Positions 41,167 through 50,100 of a stretch of DNA of 64,000 bases are shown piece after piece (the stretch's first letter is position 1; each line of letters opens with the position of its first letter). This DNA is from Roseococcus pinisoli (lineage in GTDB: Bacteria > Pseudomonadota > Alphaproteobacteria > Acetobacterales > Acetobacteraceae). The notes under the pieces are model-generated. The model saw nothing but the letters and a program-made list of their open reading frames with translations, made no database searches and was not told where the DNA came from. The stretch is from NCBI RefSeq assembly GCF_018413645.1, contig NZ_JAHCDA010000004.1:485516-549515 (forward strand). The letters are read 5' to 3'. The position numbers and the translations under genes were made by a program.

Positions 41167-42480
41167 TCAGCGGGGCTCTCCGAGGGAAACAGTGTTCCAA
41201 TCGGCCTCCGGTGGTAGAGGGGATGTGACGTATCCAGCGAGTTCCGTGATGCTCGACCGCGCCGCTGTCCGATACTCGGAACTCCGTCTCCTGCCGGGCA
41301 AAATTCCGGGAGCATCTCGCGCCGCCTTCACCATGGCCTTCGCCCAAGCCTCCGGGTCGTCACATGGCAGCAAGTTTTCGCGGGCTGGAACGAATTCCCG
41401 ATGGGCCGGGATGTCGGAAGCCAGAACTCGTACGCCCGCAACCAGCGCTTCCTGCACCGGATAGTCGTATCCCTCGTCGAGCGACGGCGCGAGCAGCCCG
41501 CTACTGGCGCCCAATAGCCGCCAATAGGCCTGATCGCTCAACCCTTCCGCCCGTAGCAGCCGCACCTTTTCCGCCGCCCCCGGAAGAGCTGCCAGCGACG
41601 AGGCCGCATCCCGGCCTGGCGCGCCGACAAAGACGATGTCGAAGGGCGTCACACAGGGTAGCCGGGCCGCGATCGATGCCGCCGCGCCCAGCACGGCGGC
41701 ATTCTTGCGGCGGGTGAACAAGCCGGTGGTCACGAAGAACCGTCGCGCCGTGGCCAGAGCAGGCGGCGGTGACAGGAAGGGCGAACTCAACGGCGGCAAA
41801 ATAACCCGAGGGCGCATTGGCCCAAGGCCCATTCCGACTGCCGTCGCACACAAGCAGTCAGCCGAAAATCGCGAGTTCGTCAGCACCTCGAAGCGCTCCG
41901 CGGCCACATACCGGAACATCTTCCCGAACGCCCTCGTCAAGGAGGGAAGGGAAAGCTCCGGAGCCCGCAGGGGGATATCGTCGTGCAGATAAGCAATGCG
42001 CCGTCCGAAGCCACGCAAAGCCGGATACAATCGCCCGTCATCCAGATTGCGATGTGACACGTTCACATAGGTGGCGGCCGCGCGGGCTTCTGGAGACAGG
42101 CGTAATGCCCGCCAACGGCCGAAGCGCAGCATCGCGAGGCCCCACTCGGCGAGTTCACCGACGCCCAATCGACCATCTCGCCATGTCGCGCACATGGGAG
42201 GGAAAACTTCACTGCCGGAGAGATAGGCGAGCACCCGACGTACCGCGGTATCCCTCGCATCCCCCCGCCATCGTCGAGCGGCCTCTTTCAAAAGTGCTTT
42301 AGCCGCGACGCTGTCAAATTGCCGAAGCCGCCCGCCGTCGGTGAAGACGAAGCGGACGTCGCCCCCGGATGCCAGCAACACCTCGGCCAGCGCGAGTTCC
42401 ACCCGATCGATTCCACCAGGCGCCGCCCGTTGGGAGCGCCATAGAAGGCGGGACAGGTCCATGAAAATCGGAGGGTGCAT
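41167..42480 (-). CDS. Glycosyltransferase family 4-like protein (capsule)
   Basis: A 437-residue GT-B-type protein. It starts IFMDLSRLLWRSQRAAPGGIDRVELAL, the glycine-rich opening seen in mannosyltransferase-like capsule enzymes. The donor-side motif is APSLDEGYDYPVQEALVAGVRVLASDIPAHREF, where the E-x7-E pattern is kept (Glu in DEGYD and in VQEAL). GAGGGAG 6 nt upstream fixes ATG 42480 over an in-frame start at 42549. It is the last gene of the minus-strand group starting with the SDR at 45746, separated by 82 nt from the acyltransferase. Confidence 0.82.
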   Translation of the reverse strand: MHPPIFMDLSRLLWRSQRAAPGGIDRVELALAEVLLASGGDVRFVFTDGGRLRQFDSVAAKALLKEAARRWRGDARDTAVRRVLAYLSGSEVFPPMCATWRDGRLGVGELAEWGLAMLRFGRWRALRLSPEARAAATYVNVSHRNLDDGRLYPALRGFGRRIAYLHDDIPLRAPELSLPSLTRAFGKMFRYVAAERFEVLTNSRFSADCLCATAVGMGLGPMRPRVILPPLSSPFLSPPPALATARRFFVTTGLFTRRKNAAVLGAAASIAARLPCVTPFDIVFVGAPGRDAASSLAALPGAAEKVRLLRAEGLSDQAYWRLLGASSGLLAPSLDEGYDYPVQEALVAGVRVLASDIPAHREFVPARENLLPCDDPEAWAKAMVKAARDAPGILPGRRRSSEYRTAARSSITELAGYVTSPLPPEADWNTVSLGEPR

Positions 42481-42562
42481 ATGGGTCTCCCTCACCTTGG
42501 TCGGCGGCTCGAAACGGGCGAGCCATACGCTCCCAGTCGCGCACGACATCGCGCACGCGCCA

Positions 42563-43471
42563 TCAATTCAGGCCGTCGTCCAAGAAGAACCATTGGTCGA
42601 GATTCGCGAGGATCGGCGGCTCGATCAGACGATTGAGCATCAGCACATCGGCCAATGGATCCGAGCAGTCATCCGAAAACCGGACAGTCGGCATCCACCT
42701 CACGGTAAACCGACCATCATCCTCTCGGAGCACATAAGCTGGCACCACGGGCACTCGAGCTTTCCGTGCCAATCGGGCGATGATGGCGAGGTTCCCCTCT
42801 TTTTCCGGCGGCCGGCCAAGCAATGGCGCCATGATGCGGCCGCCACGTAGATGGTCAGCGAACAGGCAAATCACTCGGCCATCAACCAACTCCCGCATGG
42901 CTCGGCGAAGGCCCGTCGCGTTGGCCTCAAGAAGGTCGACGCCCACGTCTTGCCGGATCTCCCGCAGAATCCTCGTCTGCACTTCAGTCTCGGCCTCCTC
43001 GTAGAAAGTCGAGGCCTGCAGGCCCAGTTGCCGAACGGCTTCGCTGAGGATCTCCCAGTTGCCCAGGTGGAGGCCCATGAGCACTACACCGCCGGTCCGA
43101 TAGGCGCTGAGCACATTCTCCGCACCTTCGATCCGGACCCGCCCGGCCGAGGATTGACGGCCAATCGTCGGCACCTCGCCCACGAAGGCCGCCAAGTGGT
43201 CGAGGAAGCGCGCGACCGCCATCTCCCGTTCCTCCGCGGTGTCGTGGGGCCGCAAGCGCTGCAGATTGGCGCGTGCATGTTCCGCTACCCAAGGGCGGTT
43301 GCTCTGCAGCTCACGCCGCGTGAGCCATCGCCCAGGCGCGGCGGCCCAGCGAAGCGGCAGGCGCCGAAGAAGCCGGAACATGCCGATTTCGAAGCGATCC
43401 CGCACGGCGTTCGACCAAGTGCGCTGCCGTCGCGCGGAACGGATGCTCTCATTCGGATCAACCGCGCTCAT
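42563..43471 (-). CDS. LpxL/HtrB-type lipid acyltransferase
   Basis: A 302-residue acyltransferase of the lysophospholipid/lipid A family (LpxL/HtrB). The catalytic H-x4-E motif is HLGNWE at 135-140. Further family features are the GRVICLFADHLRGGRIMAPLLGRPP stretch and the following ARKARVPVVPAYVLRED. It lacks an obvious strong N-terminal membrane anchor. Genuine lipid A acyltransferases are usually encoded alone; here it overlaps the P450 gene (ATGA) in the lipid module. I infer that it N- or O-acylates the sphingoid-like product or another capsule lipid. Confidence 0.85.
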   Translation of the reverse strand: MSAVDPNESIRSARRQRTWSNAVRDRFEIGMFRLLRRLPLRWAAAPGRWLTRRELQSNRPWVAEHARANLQRLRPHDTAEEREMAVARFLDHLAAFVGEVPTIGRQSSAGRVRIEGAENVLSAYRTGGVVLMGLHLGNWEILSEAVRQLGLQASTFYEEAETEVQTRILREIRQDVGVDLLEANATGLRRAMRELVDGRVICLFADHLRGGRIMAPLLGRPPEKEGNLAIIARLARKARVPVVPAYVLREDDGRFTVRWMPTVRFSDDCSDPLADVLMLNRLIEPPILANLDQWFFLDDGLN

Positions 43472-44889
43472 CGCGGCCTGACCTGGGCAAGGATCGGATG
43501 GCGCGGCCGCAGCGACAGGCGGCAGACAGGCGTTGCGACGAAGCCTGGCCTGAGCTCAAGGTGCATGCGCCCCATGATCGTCGCCAGGCAGATAACGGCC
43601 TCATTGATACCGAAACTCATGCCTGGACAGAGGCGCGGTCCGGCTGAGAAGGGAAGATAGCTGTATGGCTGTGGACGTGCTTCGCCCAGAAACCGCTCCG
43701 GCCTGAAGGCCATCGGATCGTCCCAGAGATCCGGCGACCGATGCAGCAGCCAGGGGCAAACGAGAACAAGCGCATCTTGCTCCACGTCCAGCGAGCCGAT
43801 GCGGGCGTCGCGCAATGCCTGCCGCGGCAATATGGGCACCGGCGGATAGAGGCGCATCGTTTCATCGATGATGGCCCGGGTAAGAAGCAGATTTGGCACA
43901 TCCCCGACCTCGACGGGTTGCCCACCCGAGATGGAATCCACTTCCTGGCGCAAGGCTTCTACCGCCCAAGGGGCCTTGCCAAGGATGTAAAGCGCCCAAG
44001 TCAGTGTTGTGGCCGTGGTTTCGTGCCCAGCCATGAACAACGTTACAGCTTCATTCCGAAGACCCGCCTCACCTTCGAAATGACCTCGACGCAGCATGGC
44101 GGCGATCATCGAATCCTCATCGCCCTCGCCCCGTCGATGCGACGCAATCACATCCTCGATCACGCTTCTGATGCGGCCGACGGTCTCCGCGAGTTTTCGA
44201 TTGCCGTGAAGCGATCGCCCTTCCGGATTTCCCAGAAAGTATAATAAGTTAAGTGAATCAACCTGTGCCTGATAGGCCGCAAAGCCTTCCACGATTTCCC
44301 TGAGCGCTTCACCGGCGAGGCTCACTCCGAAGACTGCGCGCGCGATGATCCCGGCCGTCAGTGTGGCCATGGTGGGCAGGAGATCCACCTCTTCCCCCGC
44401 GCACAGCGTCAGCCAATGATCGACGAGTTCCGTGACGCCATTCGTCATCGCCGGACCGAACAGCGGCAGCCGCGCCTTGTGCACAAGATCGGCCACGAGG
44501 GGCCGGCGCCTCTGCCATGTATCCCCATCACTGATGAAGAGACCATCTCCGAGCAGCGGTTCCAGCGAGCGCCGCATCATGGCGCCCTTGCGCTCGAAAA
44601 GGCTGTTCTCGGTCACCAGCACGCTCTTGACCGAGGCGGGCGCATTAAAAACGCAGACCTGCCTTCGGAGAAGCCGGAACTCGAAATCGGAAGCGTCGTA
44701 GCAATCCTCTGTCCATCCATAGAGCAGACTTCGGCGAGCCAGCACTGCCTGACGAATGATGCCAGGCGGTGCTGTCAAAGCCGCCGGATAGGCAGGAACC
44801 AATCTCCCATCACCGACCAACTCTATCGTCAATGGGTCAGGAAAGAGCCTCTGCAGGCCTCGTGATGCCCAACCGGCAATGTGCCGCAT
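43468..44889 (-). CDS. Cytochrome P450
   Basis: A 473-residue haem monooxygenase. The I-helix oxygen motif is AGHETT (287-292), the K-helix ExxR is ETMR (343-346), and the haem loop FSAGPRLCPG places the cysteine ligand at 421. Length and the RPERF motif match the long-chain CYP4/CYP102-like group, which often hydroxylate fatty chains. It overlaps the SDR stop (TGATG) and the acyltransferase start, so it is coupled to lipid genes. Hydroxylation of the polyketide-derived chain is the natural inference. Ferredoxin or reductase partners are not in the window. Confidence 0.93.
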   Translation of the reverse strand: MRHIAGWASRGLQRLFPDPLTIELVGDGRLVPAYPAALTAPPGIIRQAVLARRSLLYGWTEDCYDASDFEFRLLRRQVCVFNAPASVKSVLVTENSLFERKGAMMRRSLEPLLGDGLFISDGDTWQRRRPLVADLVHKARLPLFGPAMTNGVTELVDHWLTLCAGEEVDLLPTMATLTAGIIARAVFGVSLAGEALREIVEGFAAYQAQVDSLNLLYFLGNPEGRSLHGNRKLAETVGRIRSVIEDVIASHRRGEGDEDSMIAAMLRRGHFEGEAGLRNEAVTLFMAGHETTATTLTWALYILGKAPWAVEALRQEVDSISGGQPVEVGDVPNLLLTRAIIDETMRLYPPVPILPRQALRDARIGSLDVEQDALVLVCPWLLHRSPDLWDDPMAFRPERFLGEARPQPYSYLPFSAGPRLCPGMSFGINEAVICLATIMGRMHLELRPGFVATPVCRLSLRPRHPILAQVRPR

Positions 44890-45746
44890 CAGATCGCGGA
44901 GCGGCGGTACATCTTCGCCACGAGTCGGCCCTGCTGCCAGCGGAATACCGCATCCAGTATCCTGGGCATCTGGTGAAACAACTTGGTGCCACGGCCAGGT
45001 GCAACATGTCTTTGGCCACGCTCAGCCGCGGCTATAATTTCCCGAGCTGCACGATCAGCGGACAGAATCGCGTTGCCATGCAAAAATTCGGCCGCCACCG
45101 GCGGCCGTTGGCGCTTCTCCTCATCGAACTGCGGCGTGTCCGTGTCCGGCGGAAAGGCTGTTGTCACCGAGATTCCGTGCGGACGCAGTTCCAGCCGGAG
45201 AATATCTCCCAGCGCGCGAACCGCGAATTTAGACGGCGAATAGGCGGAGTAGCCGTAGAAAGTGCCCAAGGCAGCGGCCGAGGAGATCAGCACAAGGCGT
45301 CCGCGCCCAGCGCTCACCATTTCCGGTGCGCAGAGACGAACGGTGTTCATGGTTCCCAGATAGTTCGTCGTCCACTGAACTTCGTGGCTCTCGATTGGGA
45401 GGTCGAGAAAACGCCCAGGTTGCGCGACACCGGCGCACGTAATGACCCAATCCGGCGGACCATAAAGGCTGATCGCGGACGCCAAGGCCGCTTCCAGTGA
45501 AGCAGGAACACGAACATCGGCCGCGCGGAATTCCAGGCGCTCGCACAATTCCGCCGAAAGCGACCGGCGACGCCTCTCAAAGGTGCCTCGGCTACGAGCG
45601 ATGATTAAAACGCGGTAGCCGGATGTGAGCAGGTGCAGGCAGATCGCCCATCCAATGCCGCTACTCCCCCCCGTCACGATGGCGAAACCCGCGGAAGCGC
45701 ATGTCGACATTGGCCGACGCGCTACGGCGGCATCCGTTATCGCCAT
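44889..45746 (-). CDS. SDR resembling 3-ketodihydrosphingosine reductase
   Basis: A 285-residue NAD(P)H-dependent short-chain dehydrogenase. The cofactor motif is TGGSSGIG (25-32), the active site is Ser155/156 with Tyr169-x3-Lys173 in SAYSPSKFAVRAL. The loop after the active site reads TTAFPPDTDTPQFDEEKRQRPP, essentially the diagnostic loop of eukaryotic KDSR/Tsc10. This enzyme reduces 3-ketosphinganine to sphinganine. A ketone of just that kind would be produced by the alpha-oxoamine synthase at 54431. The rhizobial capsule protein RkpH is also an SDR. ATG 45746 is used; a GTG one codon earlier is possible. Confidence 0.9.
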   Translation of the reverse strand: MAITDAAVARRPMSTCASAGFAIVTGGSSGIGWAICLHLLTSGYRVLIIARSRGTFERRRRSLSAELCERLEFRAADVRVPASLEAALASAISLYGPPDWVITCAGVAQPGRFLDLPIESHEVQWTTNYLGTMNTVRLCAPEMVSAGRGRLVLISSAAALGTFYGYSAYSPSKFAVRALGDILRLELRPHGISVTTAFPPDTDTPQFDEEKRQRPPVAAEFLHGNAILSADRAAREIIAAAERGQRHVAPGRGTKLFHQMPRILDAVFRWQQGRLVAKMYRRSAI

Positions 45747-45802
45747 CACTCAACGCGTCTCCCGAAGCCAATCTACTGTCGCTCGGTATTACCAAAGCGA
45801 TA

Positions 45803-45831
45803 TTGTATCAACCATAGAGATAATTTATACG
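45803..45831 (+). promoter_or_regulatory. Possible promoter of the kpsD-PKS operon
   Basis: TTGTAT and TATACG with a 17-nt spacer lie in an AT-rich 128-nt gap between the divergent SDR and kpsD genes. The -35 match is weak (3 of 6). A ribosome-site-like AGGAG at 45842 is followed by a five-codon frame (GTG 45855 to TAA) just before kpsD, possibly a leader. Confidence 0.3.
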
Positions 45832-45874
45832 TAAATTTTACAGGAGAAATAGTAGTGCTTCGGCCTTTATAACC

Positions 45875-47092
45875 ATGCCCTGGAATTCACCCATCAAAGT
45901 CAGTACCGCTATTGCCAATGGCCCAGCCCTAAAGCGGAGGATTACGCTCTCCGCTCCGATGCTGCTCCTATCGAGTTGTTCGATGGTACCTCGTGCGGGG
46001 CCAAATCGCCGGCAGATAGGCGGTCCAGGCTTGTCGTCCGACTCTGCCTCGAGCGGGTACTATGTTGTCGATATTGATGAATCAGTCATCAACACCCTCC
46101 ATAGGTTGGCACCACCTTCGTTCAGCGGTCAGTTTGACGATCACCGGCCCGTGAATGCCCAACGCCTCGGCGTGGGAGATGTTCTGGCCGTGACGGTTTG
46201 GGAGGCAGCTGGCGGCGGTCTTTTTTCCGCACCCATCTCGGATCGCGCGGCGAGCGGCGCGCGTTCGGCCGTCATTCCCGAGCAGCAGGTCGGTCAGGAC
46301 GGCGCCATTACCGTGCCTTTCGCTGGAAGAATCCAGGTTGTCGGCCGGACGGCCGATGCGGTCGAGCGCCTGATCGTGCAGCGATTGCAGGGACAGGCCA
46401 TCCAGCCCCAGGCTCTGGTGACGGTAACGCGCAACCTCAGCAGCACGGCAACCGTACTTGGCGAGGTCACGACCGGCGGCCGGCTGGCGCTCACAACGCG
46501 CGGCGATCGCCTGCTCGATGTGATTGCTTCGGCTGGCGGCATTCGCACACCGCCGCACGAAACCTTTGTTCGCCTCTCACGCGACGGACGGTCCACCGCG
46601 ATCCCTCTACAGTCCTTGCTGCAGCGGCCTCGGGAAAACATCATCGTCAGGCCGGGCGATACTATCACTGTCGTTCGTCAACCGCAGACCTTCGTTTCAG
46701 TGGGGGCCACCGGCCGTAACGCCCTCATCCCGTTCGAAGCCATGGGCATCAGTTTATTGGAAGCCGTGGGCTCTGCCGGCGGTCTGATTGATTCACGTGC
46801 CGACCCCGCAGGGGTTTATGTTTTGCGCCAAGAACCATTGACCGTAGCCAAAGCAATCGGCGCACCGGACAGCATTACTTCTGCCGACGCCACTACGCGG
46901 GTTGTTTATCGCTTGAACCTGTCTGAACCCGCCGCCCTATTCCACGGGCGCGAATTCATGATGCGCGACAAGGATGTTCTTTATGTCGCCAGCGCCGCGC
47001 TGAACGAGCTTCAGAAAGTTCTCCAGATTTTCAACCTTGTCGTTCAGCCCGTGGTCACCGGGGCGACGATCAGCAACGCCGTGGGCCGCTGA
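45875..47092 (+). CDS. Capsule outer-membrane export protein (KpsD/Wza/CtrA OPX family)
   Basis: A 405-residue outer-membrane polysaccharide export protein. The signal ends in a lipobox LLLSSC with Cys35. The Poly_export domain follows (RLGVGDVLAVTVWEAAGGGLF, then GQDGAITVPFAGRIQVVGRT) and later SLBB-type domains (TATVLGEVTTGGRLALTTRGDRLLDVIASAGG; NALIPFEAMGISLLEAVGSAGG). The family forms the outer-membrane channel reached from KpsE. It opens the + operon of kpsD, PKS, alpha-oxoamine synthase, phosphotransferase, kpsE-2 and kpsM. No ribosome site is evident at ATG 45875. Confidence 0.9.
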   Translation: MPWNSPIKVSTAIANGPALKRRITLSAPMLLLSSCSMVPRAGPNRRQIGGPGLSSDSASSGYYVVDIDESVINTLHRLAPPSFSGQFDDHRPVNAQRLGVGDVLAVTVWEAAGGGLFSAPISDRAASGARSAVIPEQQVGQDGAITVPFAGRIQVVGRTADAVERLIVQRLQGQAIQPQALVTVTRNLSSTATVLGEVTTGGRLALTTRGDRLLDVIASAGGIRTPPHETFVRLSRDGRSTAIPLQSLLQRPRENIIVRPGDTITVVRQPQTFVSVGATGRNALIPFEAMGISLLEAVGSAGGLIDSRADPAGVYVLRQEPLTVAKAIGAPDSITSADATTRVVYRLNLSEPAALFHGREFMMRDKDVLYVASAALNELQKVLQIFNLVVQPVVTGATISNAVGR

Positions 47093-47150
47093 TCCATGAC
47101 CATCCTGATCATGGTCGGCCAAGAAGAATTTGGCAGTGCGCTCCCTGCGA

Positions 47151-50100
47151 ATGGTCGCTGAGCGCATGCCTCCGACGATCTCTCCGTCCCTACCGATCCT
47201 GGGTCTTGCCACGCGCCTCCCCGGCGCCGCGAACCTCGACGAACTTTGGTCGGTGCTCGCCGATCGCCGCTCTACCGTCAGAAATGCTCCACCAGTCGGC
47301 CGCTGGCGCAGCGAACGCTTTCTCAGCCCCGATCGCCATGCGCGCGGCATGGCCTACACCTTCGCTGGCGGCTATCTGGCCGATCCCTTCGCCTTCGATG
47401 CCGCAGCCTTCGGGTTGTCGCCGCGCGAGGCAGCGCAAATGGATCCACAGCAGCGTCTTCTGCTGGAGGTCACGTGGGAGGCAATGGAAGATGCCGGCCT
47501 GCCGCCCTCCAAACTGAGGGGGCAGCGCGTCGGGGTCTATATCGGCGCCTCGACGACCGATTACGCCGACGTGCCGCTGCTCGATCTGGGGGCGATCGAG
47601 CCGCATTTCATGGTCGGCAACAGCCTTTCGATCCTGTCCAATCGAATTTCTCACATCTACGACCTACGCGGCCCCAGTCTGACCATCGATACGGCCTGCT
47701 CCTCCTCAATTGTCGCTTTGGCTCAAGCCGCTCGCGCGTTGGAGACAGGCGAGATTGATCTGGCCGTGGTCGGCGGCGTGAACATCTTCACCTCGCCAGC
47801 GCCCTTTATCGGGTTCTCCCGGGCCGGGATGCTGTCACCGACCGGGCTGTGCCGTCCCTTCTCTGCCAATGGCGACGGCTATGTACGCTCCGAAGGAGCC
47901 GTCGCCCTCCTGCTCGGCCGTGCCGGCGGGATTGCCGGCGGCTACGAACGACCCAGGGCCGTTCTCCGGGCGATCAGCGTCAATTCCGATGGGCACACGG
48001 ATGGCATCTCCCTTCCCTCGATCGAGGGCCAGCGTCACCTGCTCAGCACCCTTTATAAGGATGCCGGTATTGCGCCGGACGAACTCGCCTTCGTGGAGGC
48101 CCACGGAACCGGAACGCGTGTGGGTGACCCGATCGAAGCGCGAGCGATCGGCCTCGCCCTCGGCCGTCACCGGTCAACCCCGCTGCCGATCGGATCGGTG
48201 AAGTCGAATATCGGCCATCTGGAGGCGGCATCCGGGTTGGCCGGCCTCGCAAAGGTGGTTCTCGCCCTTGAGCATCGCCTATTCCCCGCGACCCTTCACC
48301 TCGAAGCGGTCAATCCCGACATCGATGTCGAAGCGCTGGGCCTCCGCCCTGCTGCCGAGGCCTTGGCTCTGCCGGAGAATGGCCGCCTTCTGGCAGGCCT
48401 GTGCAATTACGGCTTCGGCGGAACCAACGCTCACGCGATCCTCGAGGCACCAACCGTCCTTCACACGCCGTCGGCGTCTGCCGCCGCGCCGGACGTGCTG
48501 ATGATCTCCGCCCACACGCGCGAGGCATTGCGCACGCTCATGGCGGACTACGCACGCCTCGGCAACGACGCTGGACTGCCAGCCGTCGCGGTCGAGGCCC
48601 AGCATCTCCGTGACCGGCTGCGCCATCGTGCGGTGCTGGATCTCACTGCGCCCGAGGAAGCGCTCCGCGAGCTCACCACGCCCGACACACGCTCGGATGA
48701 GAATCGGCTGATCGTCGCTGAGGCCCCCGCTCCCAAGGCCCGTACTCTTTTTGTGTTTTCCGGGAACGGCAGCCAATGGCCCGGCATGAGCCGCGACGCC
48801 TACGCGACCAATGCTATCTTCCGTGAAACCTTTGACGACCTCGCCGCACGTATCCGGTCGATGGGCGGGGTCTGCCCGTTGGAGACCATGCAGTCCGACG
48901 ACGTCGCGGACCGACTGCGACGTGCCAGCGCGGCACAACCGCTTCTGTTCGCCAGCCAGATCGCGTTGACGCATGCCCTGCGTGCGGCGGGTCTCAGGCC
49001 CATGGCGGTACTTGGCCATTCGGTCGGCGAGGTCGCAGCCGCAGCCGTCTGCGGGGCCCTGGACCTGGATGCCGCCGTTCACCTGATCGTCCAACGCAGC
49101 GCTTGCCAGGAGGCCGTGCGTGGCATGGGCGGTATGGCGGTCCTGGCATGCGACGCTCAGCGCGCAGCCCTGATACTCGATGAGGCAGGTGTCGATGGGG
49201 TCGAGATTGCGGCACGAAACGGGCCCAGCTCGACCACGCTCTCCGGCCCCACCCCAGTGCTCGAGGCGGTGCTCAGTGTCGCTCGTCGCGCCCGACTTCC
49301 CGCCGTCCTGCTCGACATAGAATATCCCTTCCACCACGCGCTGCTGGAGCGGGAGAAGGAGGCCATAATCGGCGCGCTGCAGGGGCTGGCGCCATGCGAG
49401 GCCGAAATCTCCTTCTTTTCGACCGTTACCGGCAGCGAGTTGGAGGGCGCCTCCCTCGACGCGGCTTATTGGTATGCGAATGTCCGCGAGCCGGTTCTGC
49501 TCGAGGATGCCCTGCATACCGCCCTGCCCCACACGGACCTGATCATCGAGATCGGCCCACGTCCCATTCTCACCTCGGGTATGGCCGACGTCGTCCGGAG
49601 CGCCGGACGCGCGGCCAGCGTCATTTCCAGCCTCACCCAAGAAGGAAATGGCAGCCGTGATCCGGTGCGGAGGGTGATTCTCCGTGCCATCGCGCATGGC
49701 GCGCTGCTCGACGAGCCGGTTCCGAGCCCTTTCCCCGGCCAACGCGGCTTGCCGCGCATGCGTTGGAATCGGCGCACCTTCCTGATGCCCCGAACCCCGG
49801 AGGCCTTCGACCTTTATGGCGTGCCCTTCGATGGCAAGCCGCTCCATCCGCTGATCGGGGCTCGAATCTCGCCGGCCGGCCCTGAATGGCGGCACGTCCT
49901 CAGTCTTGAAACGCTGCCGCTGCTGCGTGGACACGTCGTGGACGGAAATGTGGTTTTCCCTGCCACCGGCTTTATCGAGGCGCTGCTCGCGGTCGGCCGA
50001 GAGATCCACGGGACTGCGCGTCTGCGAATAGAAGACCTGGACGTGTTGCGCGCCTTGGTGTTCGAACCCGGCACGCCCCGCGAAATAGCCACCCTGTGGC